From positions 62,001 to 126,000 of the forward strand of contig JAFKEE010000036.1 in NCBI GenBank assembly GCA_017307505.1: a stretch of 64,000 bases of DNA, written 5' to 3'. The DNA comes from Acidobacteriota bacterium (GTDB lineage Bacteria; Acidobacteriota; Terriglobia; Bryobacterales; Bryobacteraceae). Of the stretch, positions 45,691 to 53,903 are shown one piece after another (the stretch's first letter is position 1; the number at the start of each line of letters is the position of its first letter). Under the pieces are notes generated by a model. It was not told where the DNA came from. It ran no database searches and worked only from the letters and a program-made list of their open reading frames with translations. A program made the position numbers and the translations under genes.

Positions 45691-46890
45691 ATGCAACGAG
45701 TAACCCTCCTCGGATCCACCGGCAGCATTGGTCAGAGCACGTTGGACGTGGTTCGACAGAACCCGCAGCGCTTTGCGATTCACGCCCTGGTGGCAGGCCG
45801 CAACCTGGCCAAGTTAGCCCAACAAATACAAGAATTTGAACCAGCCGTCGCGGTAGTGGCCCGGGACGAGGATGTCCCCGAGCTGGCCGCTATGTTGAAG
45901 GAAGCCGGCGTACGGGTGCCGGAGCTGCGCTCCGGTCTGGCGGCGTATACGGAAGTGGCAACGGCGCCGGAGACCGATTTCGTGATGTCGGCGATTGTCG
46001 GGGTAGCTGGAATGGAAGCTACCTATGAGGCGATCCGGCTGGGCAAGCGCATCGGGTTGGCGAACAAGGAAACGCTGGTGGCGGGCGGCAGCCTGGTGAT
46101 GGCGGCCGTGAAAGAGTTCGGGACCGAGCTGATCCCGGTGGACAGCGAGCACAATGGGGCGCACCAGTGTTTGCGGGCGGGCCGGCGGGAAGACGCGACG
46201 AAGCTGATTCTGACGGCTTCCGGTGGTCCTTTTAGGAAAACTCCTAAAGAAGATCTCGTTCTTGTAAAACCTGAACAGGCCTTGAACCATCCAACATGGC
46301 AGATGGGTCCGCGGATCACGATCGATTCGGCGACCCTGATGAACAAGGGCTTCGAAGTCATTGAGGCGTGCTGGCTGTTTGACTTCCCAACCAGGCAGGT
46401 GGAAGTAGTAGTACATCCACAGTCTACGGTCCATGCCATGGTGGAATACAATGATGGCAGCGTGATCGCGCAGGTTTGCGCGACCGACATGAGAATGCCA
46501 ATTCAATACGCCCTGACATACCCGGAGCGATTGAGCGCGCCGGTACCGCGTTTGGATTGGGCCCAGGCGAGGACCTGGGAGTTCCATGCTCCGGATCTGG
46601 AGAAGTTTCCCCTTTTGAGATTGGCCTATGAGGCGCAAAATACGGGGGGGACGGCTACTTGTACGCTGAATGCTGCCGATGAAATAGCAGTAGAGGCGTT
46701 CCTGCGGAATGAAATCTCATTCCCCGGGATTGCGGAAGTGGTCGAAGAGACATTGAACAGGGTGCCCAGCCAGCCGTGCCGGTCGATCGGGCAGGTGCTG
46801 GAGGTAGATCGGGATTCTCGGGTGACGGCGCGCCAGGTGGCGCGCGAGCGGTTGGGTGCGCGGGTGATGGCTAGCCCCGCGAAGTACTAG
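45691..46890 (+). CDS. dxr: 1-deoxy-D-xylulose 5-phosphate reductoisomerase
   Basis: 399 residues, the standard length. It converts DXP to 2-C-methyl-D-erythritol 4-phosphate with NADPH, committing carbon to the MEP isoprenoid pathway. Motifs: 'VTLLGSTGSIGQSTLDVV' (NADPH loop), 'GLANKETLVAGG', 'IPVDSEHNGAHQCL' (metal-binding Asp and Glu), 'LTASGGPFR', and 'GPRITIDSATLMNKGFEVIEACWLFD'. It is followed 14 bp later by rseP, a very common neighbour in bacteria. Structured repeat copy 2 ends 76 bp upstream. Confidence 0.97.
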   Translation: MQRVTLLGSTGSIGQSTLDVVRQNPQRFAIHALVAGRNLAKLAQQIQEFEPAVAVVARDEDVPELAAMLKEAGVRVPELRSGLAAYTEVATAPETDFVMSAIVGVAGMEATYEAIRLGKRIGLANKETLVAGGSLVMAAVKEFGTELIPVDSEHNGAHQCLRAGRREDATKLILTASGGPFRKTPKEDLVLVKPEQALNHPTWQMGPRITIDSATLMNKGFEVIEACWLFDFPTRQVEVVVHPQSTVHAMVEYNDGSVIAQVCATDMRMPIQYALTYPERLSAPVPRLDWAQARTWEFHAPDLEKFPLLRLAYEAQNTGGTATCTLNAADEIAVEAFLRNEISFPGIAEVVEETLNRVPSQPCRSIGQVLEVDRDSRVTARQVARERLGARVMASPAKY

Positions 46891-46904
46891 AAAAGGAATG
46901 GGGA

Positions 46905-48227
46905 ATGGTCTTCTACCAATTCTTCGAGAATGTGTGGTGGCTGCTGGTTCTGATCGGGGTGATGATTATCATCCACGAACTGGGCCACTATTGGGCAGCC
47001 AGATACTTTGATATCCGGGTCGACACGTTCAGCATCGGTTTTGGCCCAAGGCTGTTCGGCTTCCAGAAGGGTGAGACCGACTTCCGCGTGGCGTGGATCC
47101 CGTTCGGCGGGTACGTCCGGATGGCTGGTGAGCAACCTTCCGATGAGGTTGACCCGCGTGGTTTTCTGGCCAAGCCGCGGTGGCAGCGACTGATTGTGGT
47201 TTTTGCGGGCCCGGCCATGAACGTTGTCCTGGCGGTAGGGTTGCTGGCGGGCCTGTACATGATCCGCTACCCGAAGCTGGCGAGTGCCCAGGGACCGGCC
47301 AGCATCGGCTATGTGAAACCGGATTCACCGGCGGCGAAAGCGGGCCTGCGTGAAGGCGACGTAATTGTTCAGATTGAAAGCAAAGCGAACCCGACCTGGG
47401 AAGACGTGCTGCTGAAAGAAGTGGTGAGCGCCAGCAAGGCCCTGCCTCTGGTGATTGACCGCAAAGGCGAGCGGTTCCCGTTAACGGTCACGCCCGAGAT
47501 GGACCCGAAGGCGGGCGTGGGCCTGGCCGGTTGGGCAGAGCAGACGGACATTGAGGTCGGCGGCCTGGTGGCCGGCATGGATGCCGAGAAGAAGGGCTTG
47601 CAGAAGGGCGACATGCTCGTCAGCATCAATGGCCAGCCCATCCGCACCATCTACCGGATCCACGAAGTCCTAAAGGAATCGGACGGCCGGGCCGTGGAGA
47701 TCGCATACCGGCGCGGGCAGGAGACCCGCACGGTGAGCATCCTGCCGCACTTCAGCGATCAAATGGGTGGCGGCGGCCGCTGGCTGATTGGTGTGGAACT
47801 GGCACCTCGGGTGGTGTATTCGAAGTTGTCGCCGGGCGCGGCCATCAACGAATCGATCAAGCAGAATCTGAAGGGCGCGACCCTGATCTACCAGTTCCTG
47901 CATGCGATTCTGGAGCGCCGTTCGTCGCCGAAGTCTCTGGAAGGGCCGATCAGCATAGCGCGGCTCTCGGGTGAAGCGGCTCGCGAGGGTCCGATGTCGT
48001 TCATCAACCTGATGGCGACGGTGAGCCTGAACCTGGCGATCTTCAACCTGTTGCCGATCCCGATTCTGGACGGCGGCGTCATCCTGCTGCTGCTGATCGA
48101 GATGCTGATGCGGCGGGATCTGAGCCTGGCGCTGAAGGAGACGGTGTTCAAGCTGGGCTTCGTGTTCCTGATGATGGTAGTGGTCTTCGTGCTCTACAAC
48201 GACATCACGAAGCTGCTGCCTGGCTGA
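46905..48227 (+). CDS. rseP: RIP metalloprotease, site-2 protease family
   Basis: 440 residues. The zinc motif His24-Glu-Leu-Gly-His28 (IIHELGHYWAARYF) lies in the first membrane segment, and the third ligand Asp is in 'NLLPIPILDGG' near residue 395. Two PDZ domains occupy the periplasmic middle (about 125-200 with 'PDSPAAKAGLREGDVI', and 205-285 with 'KKGLQKGDMLVSINGQPI'). Four membrane segments are visible. It performs intramembrane cleavage of anti-sigma factors and signal-peptide remnants. Length and order match RseP/MmpA-type enzymes. A terminator follows. Confidence 0.95.
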   Translation: MVFYQFFENVWWLLVLIGVMIIIHELGHYWAARYFDIRVDTFSIGFGPRLFGFQKGETDFRVAWIPFGGYVRMAGEQPSDEVDPRGFLAKPRWQRLIVVFAGPAMNVVLAVGLLAGLYMIRYPKLASAQGPASIGYVKPDSPAAKAGLREGDVIVQIESKANPTWEDVLLKEVVSASKALPLVIDRKGERFPLTVTPEMDPKAGVGLAGWAEQTDIEVGGLVAGMDAEKKGLQKGDMLVSINGQPIRTIYRIHEVLKESDGRAVEIAYRRGQETRTVSILPHFSDQMGGGGRWLIGVELAPRVVYSKLSPGAAINESIKQNLKGATLIYQFLHAILERRSSPKSLEGPISIARLSGEAAREGPMSFINLMATVSLNLAIFNLLPIPILDGGVILLLLIEMLMRRDLSLALKETVFKLGFVFLMMVVVFVLYNDITKLLPG

Positions 48228-48255
48228 CGCAGGGTTTCCAGCGAATCAAAACAGA

Positions 48256-48286
48256 GGGCGCGCTTCGGCGTGCCCTTTTCGTTTTT
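48256..48286 (+). terminator. Rho-independent terminator of dxr-rseP
   Basis: GGGCGCGC (48256-48263) pairs with GCGTGCCC (48268-48275), with one G-U pair, around a TTCG tetraloop. It is followed by TTTTCGTTTTT. Confidence 0.88.
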
Positions 48287-49061
48287 AGCGGCCGGCCCAG
48301 CGGGGCTCGCGCTTCTGGAGGAATGCTGTAATGCCTTCCTGGGCATCGGGGGCGAGGGCATTTTCCGTCATGGTGGCGGAGGCGAACTCGTAGGCGCGGT
48401 GCTGGTCGAGGTCGAGCTGGCGGTAGAAGGCCTGCTTACCGAGGCCGACGGTAAAGCTGCTGGCTGTGACGATCTGGGCTGCGAGGGTCCGGGTTGCTTC
48501 GTCCAGCTGTTCCGGCGGAACGACGCGATTAACCAGCCCCCAGTCCGCCGCCTCCTGAGCGGAGACGAGGCGTCCGGTGAGCAGCATCTCCAGGGCGCGC
48601 TTGCGGCCGATGGCGCGGCTGAGGGGGACCATGGGGGTGCTGCAGAACAGGCCAATCTTCACGCCGGGCGTGGCGAAGGCGGCCTGCTCGCTGGCGACGG
48701 CGACGTCGCAGGCGGCCACGAGCTGGCAGCCGGCGGCGGTGGCCAAACCCTGGACCATGGCGATGACGGGCTGGGGCAGGCGCTGGAGGGTCTCCATCAT
48801 GACGGAACAGGTCTCGAAGATCTCGCGGTATTCGGCTTCGGAGCGGCCGGTCATTTCCGAGAGGTCGTGTCCGGAGGAGAAGACCTTGCCCTGGGCGGCA
48901 AGGATAATGGCTTCGACGGAGCGGTTCCCGGCAGCCGCCTGCAGGTTGGCAGTGAGATCGCGCATGAGTTGGAGGGACAGCGCATTGCGGCGTTCCGGCC
49001 GGGCGAGGGTGAGCGTGAGGACGGCGCCAACCTGTTGTGTGTAAATCATTTCAGCGTTCAT
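48285..49061 (-). CDS. Enoyl-CoA hydratase/isomerase family protein
   Basis: 258 residues from ATG 49061 (MNAEMIYTQQVG); a longer frame to 49094 has no family resemblance. Crotonase-fold markers are 'LARPERRNALSLQLMRDL', the oxyanion-hole region 'KVFSSGHDLSEMTG' and 'MVQGLATAAGCQLVAACDVAVASEQAAFATPGVKIGLF'. 'LTGRLVSAQEAADWGLVNRVVP' is also standard. The second of the two hydratase Glu residues is not obvious (GVKIGLFCSTPMV), so isomerase or other crotonase chemistry is possible. It acts on acyl-CoA thioesters in the cytoplasm and is divergent from the glutathione peroxidase gene. Confidence 0.85.
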   Translation of the reverse strand: MNAEMIYTQQVGAVLTLTLARPERRNALSLQLMRDLTANLQAAAGNRSVEAIILAAQGKVFSSGHDLSEMTGRSEAEYREIFETCSVMMETLQRLPQPVIAMVQGLATAAGCQLVAACDVAVASEQAAFATPGVKIGLFCSTPMVPLSRAIGRKRALEMLLTGRLVSAQEAADWGLVNRVVPPEQLDEATRTLAAQIVTASSFTVGLGKQAFYRQLDLDQHRAYEFASATMTENALAPDAQEGITAFLQKREPRWAGR

Positions 49062-49104
49062 TGATTTTCTGGTCCATAATGTGAGCCCTGGCATCTAATG
49101 GCGC

Positions 49105-49638
49105 ATGAAAGCTATCGCCACCGTCCTGGGAGGAGTGGTCCTCGTCGCCATGAGCGCCTTTGCCGCCAATTCCATTTACGACTTTACGATGAACAGCATT
49201 GACGGCAAGCCGACGCCGTTGAAGAAGTATGAGGGCAAGGTGGTCCTTGTCGTCAATGTTGCCAGCAAATGCGGCTTCACGCCGCAATATACAGGCCTGG
49301 AGAATCTGTACCAGAAGTATCACAGCAAGGGCTTCGTGATTGTCGGCGTTCCTGCCAACAATTTCGGCGGCCAGGAGCCGGGCACGGATGAAGAGATCAA
49401 GACGTTTTGCACGCGCAATTACAACGTGACGTTCCCGATCATGTCGAAGGTGAGCGTGAAGGGCGCGGATATGACTCCGTTGTACCAGTATCTGACGGCG
49501 GCAAAGGGCGGCGACGTAAAGTGGAATTTCACCAAGTTCCTGGTGGGGAAAGACGGCAAGGTGATTGAGCGCTTCGAGTCGAAGGTGGCACCGGAGTCGC
49601 CCGAGCTGACCTCGGCTGTTGAAAAGGCTTTGCAATAA
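49105..49638 (+). CDS. Exported glutathione peroxidase family protein (Cys type)
   Basis: 177 residues with a signal peptide (IATVLGGVVLVAMSAFAAN), so it acts outside the cytoplasm. The catalytic set is complete: Cys56 in 'NVASKCGFTPQY' (Cys rather than selenocysteine), Gln90 in 'NNFGGQEPGT', and Trp140 in 'KWNFTKFLV'. A second Cys (TFCTRNYNV, about 102) is at the position used as resolving Cys in thioredoxin-dependent members. It reduces hydroperoxides, more likely with thioredoxin-like donors than glutathione. A terminator follows. Confidence 0.92.
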   Translation: MKAIATVLGGVVLVAMSAFAANSIYDFTMNSIDGKPTPLKKYEGKVVLVVNVASKCGFTPQYTGLENLYQKYHSKGFVIVGVPANNFGGQEPGTDEEIKTFCTRNYNVTFPIMSKVSVKGADMTPLYQYLTAAKGGDVKWNFTKFLVGKDGKVIERFESKVAPESPELTSAVEKALQ

Positions 49639-49666
49639 GTTAGCCTGTTGAATCTGATAGTTTAGA

Positions 49667-49701
49667 GGGTTGGATTGCCGGCGCGGCGGTCCAACCCTTT
49701 T
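49667..49701 (+). terminator. Terminator between glutathione peroxidase and galE
   Basis: GGGTTGGA (49667-49674) pairs with TCCAACCC (49690-49697), and the GC-rich loop can fold further (GCCGGCGCGGC). Four T follow, six bases before the galE ATG. Confidence 0.75.
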
Positions 49702-49706
49702 CTCAT

Positions 49707-50687
49707 ATGGCTCGCATTCTCGTCACCGGCGGCGCCGGATACATTGGTTCGCACACGACGCACCATCTGCTTTCCCTGGGCCACGACGTTCAGGTATTGG
49801 ACGACCTTTCCAAGGGGTACGCGCACAACGTGCCTGAGGGGCGGCTGCACGTGGTGAACCTGCATGACACGGCCGCCTTGGACCGGTTGTTTGCCAAGGG
49901 CCAGTTCGACGCGGTGATTCACTTTGCGGCGTTCATTGCCGTGGGCGAGTCTGTGCGCGAGCCGGAGAAGTACTTCCGCAACAACACGGGTGGATCGCTG
50001 TCGTTGCTGGATGCGATGCGGCACCACGGGGTGCGGCGGCTGGTTTTCAGTTCGACCGCGGCCGTGTATGGGAATCCGGAGCATGTGCCGATTGTGGAAG
50101 ACCAACCGTTGAGGCCGGTGAATCCCTATGGGGAATCGAAGCTGATGACGGAGACGACGCTGCGCTGGCTGGACGAGTGCTCGTCGCTGCGGTATGTGGC
50201 GCTGCGGTACTTCAACGCCTGTGGAGCAGAGAGCAAGTTTGGCATCGGTGAAGAGCACGAGCCGGAGACGCACCTGATCCCGCTGATTTTCCGTGCGATC
50301 CGGACGGGCAAGCCGATTACGGTGTTCGGCAACGACTACCCGACGCCGGACGGGACCTGCGTGCGCGACTACGTGCACGTGTCGGATCTGGCCGAGGCGC
50401 ACCGGCAGGCGCTGGACAGCCTGCTGGCCGGCGGGCCCAGCGGGGTGTTCAATGCCGGGACGGGGCAAGGGTATTCCGTGCTGGAAGTGATCCGGGCGGC
50501 GGAAGCGGTGACGGGGAAGAAAGCTCCATACACGCTGGGCGAACGGCGCGAAGGTGACCCGGCGGAGCTGGTGGCGGATTCATCCAAGTTACAGAAAACA
50601 TACGGCTGGATCCCGAAGTACAACACCCTGGAGTCGATTGTGGAGAGTGCCTGGGCGTTCGACGCGCATAAACATGGCGCTGTCTGA
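49707..50687 (+). CDS. galE: UDP-glucose 4-epimerase
   Basis: 326 residues. It interconverts UDP-glucose and UDP-galactose with bound NAD+. The N-terminal 'ILVTGGAGYIGSHTTHHLL' cofactor loop, 'VIHFAAFIAVGESV', catalytic Ser in 'VFSSTAAVYG', Tyr-x-x-x-Lys in 'NPYGESKLMTE', and 'TPDGTCVRDYVHVSDLAEAH' identify the extended SDR epimerase. The start is chosen at ATG 49707, right behind the terminator hairpin. It supplies galactose units for surface polysaccharides or handles galactose catabolism. Confidence 0.93.
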   Translation: MARILVTGGAGYIGSHTTHHLLSLGHDVQVLDDLSKGYAHNVPEGRLHVVNLHDTAALDRLFAKGQFDAVIHFAAFIAVGESVREPEKYFRNNTGGSLSLLDAMRHHGVRRLVFSSTAAVYGNPEHVPIVEDQPLRPVNPYGESKLMTETTLRWLDECSSLRYVALRYFNACGAESKFGIGEEHEPETHLIPLIFRAIRTGKPITVFGNDYPTPDGTCVRDYVHVSDLAEAHRQALDSLLAGGPSGVFNAGTGQGYSVLEVIRAAEAVTGKKAPYTLGERREGDPAELVADSSKLQKTYGWIPKYNTLESIVESAWAFDAHKHGAV

Positions 50688-50775
50688 AAGATTGGCTCTG
50701 TAACCTCAGGAGACCAGGATTGCGCCTTTTCGTGTGTTGGCGCCTTGAGTCCAATGAAAGGCTGAGTGTGTCTGT

Positions 50776-52092
50776 ATGCCCGCGATGACGAACCCCAACC
50801 CGGATCAGCTGCCGATGCCGAAGTATACGGGCGAACCGCCGAAGAAGCCGAATCCGCTCCCTGGCATATTGGGAGGATTGGGCTTATTGGCGTTGGTGGG
50901 CGGCGGTGCGTACTACTGGAACGTCGTGCGTCCGGCGCGGGCGGCTCAGGCGGCGGTGGCGGCGGTGGCCAAGACGGCTCCGGTCCGGAAGGCCAATCTG
51001 GAGATGCGGTTGCGGGTGACCGGGCAGACTTCGGCCCGGCAGTATGCCTTCATTGTGGCGCCGCGCATCCGGTTCCGCGGCGTGGATCCGAGCATGGTGC
51101 TGCTGAAGCTGGCGGCGTCCGGTTCGATGGTCAAAAAGGGCGATGTTGTGGCTGAATTCGATCCGCAGGCCATGAAGGACCGGCTGGACGACCAGATCGC
51201 CACGATCAAGGATTACGAGAACAACATCAAGAAGCGCAAGGTGGAGCAGGAGCTCGACATGGAGAACCTGCAGCAGTCTTTGCGCCAAGCGAAAGCGGCT
51301 CTGGATAAGGCCAAACTGGACTTCCGCACGACGCAGATCCGCATGGACATCGACCGTGAGCTGCTGCAGCTTGCGGTGGACGAGGCGGAGGCTGCGTATA
51401 AGGAACAGCAGACCGATGTCCCGCAGAAGATCGCATCGCAGAAGTCCGATATGCGCATTCTGGAGATCACCAAGCGGATTGAGGATATCAACGGCGAACG
51501 CCAGCAAGGCGACCTGGCCAAGATGGTGATCAAGGCTCCGATGGACGGGATGGTCGTACTGCAGACGATGTTCCGGCCGGGCGGCGACCAGGTGACGCTG
51601 GCGGTGGGCGACCAGGTGCGCCCAGGGCAGCCGATTCTGAAGATTATCGATGCCCGGACGATGCAGGTGGAAGGGCAGATCAACCAGTCGGAAAGCAGCT
51701 CGTTCCGGATCGGCCAGACGGCGGACGTCAGCTTGGATGCGTTCCCCGGATCCCATTATCAGGCCAAGGTTTATGCGATTGGGGCGCTGGCGACCAGCGG
51801 TGGACGGCAGCAGTTCTTCATCCGCAACGTGCCGGTGCGGGTTCAGATGATCAATCCGGACAAGAACGTGATTCCGGATCTCTCGGCCTCGGCTGACGTG
51901 CTGCTGGCGAAAGCCGATAACGTCCTGGCGGCTCCGGCCTCGGCGGTGGAGCAGAACGGCGATAAAAGCTACGTGTATGTGAAGAACGGGCAGGCGTTCG
52001 AGAAACGCGCAGTGCGCCTCGGCATGAACAATGGGACGCAGGTGGCCATTCTGGAGGGTGTCCAGGAAGGTGAAGTCGTTCGGGTGAACTAA
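50776..52092 (+). CDS. HlyD/membrane-fusion-type efflux adaptor
   Basis: 438 residues. A Pro-rich cytoplasmic start (PKYTGEPPKKPNPL) leads into one membrane helix (GILGGLGLLALVGGGAYYW, about 30-48). After it come a biotinyl-lipoyl-like half ('GSMVKKGDVVAEFDPQ'), a long coiled-coil hairpin (about 135-240), the second lipoyl half ('IKAPMDGMVVLQTMF') and a beta-barrel domain ('GQTADVSLDAFPGSHYQAKVYAIGAL'). Such adaptors bridge an inner-membrane ABC or RND pump to an outer-membrane channel. No pump or channel gene is adjacent in the window, because the next genes run on the opposite strand, so the partner is unknown. Confidence 0.88.
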   Translation: MPAMTNPNPDQLPMPKYTGEPPKKPNPLPGILGGLGLLALVGGGAYYWNVVRPARAAQAAVAAVAKTAPVRKANLEMRLRVTGQTSARQYAFIVAPRIRFRGVDPSMVLLKLAASGSMVKKGDVVAEFDPQAMKDRLDDQIATIKDYENNIKKRKVEQELDMENLQQSLRQAKAALDKAKLDFRTTQIRMDIDRELLQLAVDEAEAAYKEQQTDVPQKIASQKSDMRILEITKRIEDINGERQQGDLAKMVIKAPMDGMVVLQTMFRPGGDQVTLAVGDQVRPGQPILKIIDARTMQVEGQINQSESSSFRIGQTADVSLDAFPGSHYQAKVYAIGALATSGGRQQFFIRNVPVRVQMINPDKNVIPDLSASADVLLAKADNVLAAPASAVEQNGDKSYVYVKNGQAFEKRAVRLGMNNGTQVAILEGVQEGEVVRVN

Positions 52093-53903
52093 GGTTCACC
52101 GGCGCCCAGCGTGACGGTGTGATGGCCTGCCGGCAGGATGCGCGGGACGCCACCGGGTAAAACAGCAATTGAGCGGGTTCGAGCCGTGTAAGTGAGGGTC
52201 AGGCGACCGTCACGGACCACGGCTCTTTCCATTTTGCCGTTGAAGTCGAGCAGGAGGGGGGCGGGCTGCGTTCCGGAGGGGCATGGTTCGATCCTGCTGT
52301 GCCCGGCTGACAGGAGCAGGCGGCCGCCCTGATAGATCCTCCAGGGTTCGCCATTTACAAGGGCACAACCCGTCCAGGCGACGGCGACCGGTTGAGGCGA
52401 GTCGACTTCGAGGGTGTCGCCGTTCGCCGTAAACGACGCCGGAGAGGCTGAGGCGGCCAGCAGCGGCCAATCCACAGGAAGGATCGAGTTTTCGAAGTAG
52501 AGGGCGACCTGCGGGAAGGCGCGGGCGGCGCTGTGGACGAGGCGGAACAGCTCGGTTCCTGTCTGCTGCCGGGTGGGGTAGACGTCCTGATAGCGCTCGA
52601 CTACGTTGATGTCGATGGCGAGAGGTTGCCCGCCGGACACGAGCGGGGCGTATCGGCGGGCGATCTCCTCATAGCGTTCCGGTCCCAGGTGCCACACTGT
52701 GGCCGGATCTTCCACAAGGAACGTTGCATTGTGCGCGGCGGCGGCGGGCAGGAGGCGGGCGGCATCGGCGCCGACTTTGTCGCGCATGGTGAGGTCGAAG
52801 CGGTCATCCACGTGGGTGAAGGTAAGGTCGAGCCAGGGCTTCGCTTTTCGGATGGACTCGAGGCGGTTGAGCCAGTCGGATTGGAGGCGGGCGGCGAGGG
52901 CGGCGCGGTAGTCGAGGAACAGGCGCATGGGCCGGGCGTCGCGGGGGTGATAGCGCTTCGAACGGGGGTCGTAGAGATCCCTGGGATCGAAGCCGTGCTT
53001 CTCGCGGAAGTCTTCGCGCACCTGGGCGTTGAAGGGGGTGAAGCGGGCAGGGTTCTGGTAGCCTTCCAGCGATTCGAAATAGAGCTCCCCCAGGTTGACG
53101 CCATCCCAGTCGAAGCGCTGGAGCAGGGCGTGGAGACCCTGGTCGACGGCAGCGGCGCAGTCGGGGTTATTGAGGTTCATCAGCTTGCGCCAGTCGAGGT
53201 GAGCGTCCTGGCCGGTGGCAGTCTGCTCGCGCCATTCGGGATGGTCCGTCCAGAAGCGATCGCTCACGTGAGGGAGTTCCACCCAGGCGTAGGTAACGAT
53301 GGCGTGGCGATGGCAGGCTTCGATGAGGCGCTGGAGCCAGGCGTCGCGCTCGGGATCGGGTTCCCAGTAGTGCCAGGCGGCGATGTGGAGGGCGGCGACT
53401 CCGCCGAAGCGCCAGCGGGCGGCGAGGTAGTCAGGATCGGCGCGGAGACGATAGGAAGAGTCAAAGAAAGCCCACAGACCGCGGCTCTCGACGCGGGGAT
53501 GGAGGCCCAGTTCCGCCAGAGCCTGGGGAATGTAAGGGAAGCGTTCATAGCCCTGGTCGCCAAGAGGAACGGCGGTCCAGAAGATGATCTGTTGGCCGCG
53601 CAGGTAGCCGGCGGCGAGGGGTGCTCCGGTCCAGCGTTCGCGCGTGAAGACGATGGCCACGGGCGGTACGGAATAGCGCGGGATGGACTGGGCGTCCTTC
53701 CAGACGATCTGGAGGCCGGGGCCGAAGCGGTCTGTCACGCCGCGGACATCGACGGTCTCCGGGCCCGGATGGAAGCCTTCGTTGGGGGCGGCGCCTTGGA
53801 GGACGGTGACGCGGGCGGAATCGAGACCGAGGGTCTGAAAGAGGTGCGGCCAGGAGGCCGAAGCCGTCAAGGAGAAGAACAGGAAGCTAGCGAGAAAGCG
53901 CAT
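52089..53903 (-). CDS. Secreted glycoside-hydrolase-like TIM-barrel protein, function unknown
   Basis: 604 residues from ATG 53903 (MRFLASFLFFSLTASAS), which starts a signal peptide; the start overlaps the TPR gene end by 17 bp. The middle looks like the GH10-like/DUF187-type barrel: 'FGGVAALHIAAWHYWEPDPERDAWLQRLIEACHRHAIVTYAWVELP', 'HLDWRKLMNLNNPDCAAAVDQGLHALLQRFDWDGVNLGELYFE', 'PWLDLTFTHVDDRFD' and 'LAIDINVVERY'. The Glu in 'NLGELYFES' is a candidate catalytic acid. A beta-rich C-terminal part resembles a carbohydrate-binding sandwich. Coupling to a TPR/barrel protein suggests exopolysaccharide handling, similar in layout to PgaA/PgaB. This is inference. Confidence 0.6.
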   Translation of the reverse strand: MRFLASFLFFSLTASASWPHLFQTLGLDSARVTVLQGAAPNEGFHPGPETVDVRGVTDRFGPGLQIVWKDAQSIPRYSVPPVAIVFTRERWTGAPLAAGYLRGQQIIFWTAVPLGDQGYERFPYIPQALAELGLHPRVESRGLWAFFDSSYRLRADPDYLAARWRFGGVAALHIAAWHYWEPDPERDAWLQRLIEACHRHAIVTYAWVELPHVSDRFWTDHPEWREQTATGQDAHLDWRKLMNLNNPDCAAAVDQGLHALLQRFDWDGVNLGELYFESLEGYQNPARFTPFNAQVREDFREKHGFDPRDLYDPRSKRYHPRDARPMRLFLDYRAALAARLQSDWLNRLESIRKAKPWLDLTFTHVDDRFDLTMRDKVGADAARLLPAAAAHNATFLVEDPATVWHLGPERYEEIARRYAPLVSGGQPLAIDINVVERYQDVYPTRQQTGTELFRLVHSAARAFPQVALYFENSILPVDWPLLAASASPASFTANGDTLEVDSPQPVAVAWTGCALVNGEPWRIYQGGRLLLSAGHSRIEPCPSGTQPAPLLLDFNGKMERAVVRDGRLTLTYTARTRSIAVLPGGVPRILPAGHHTVTLGAGEP

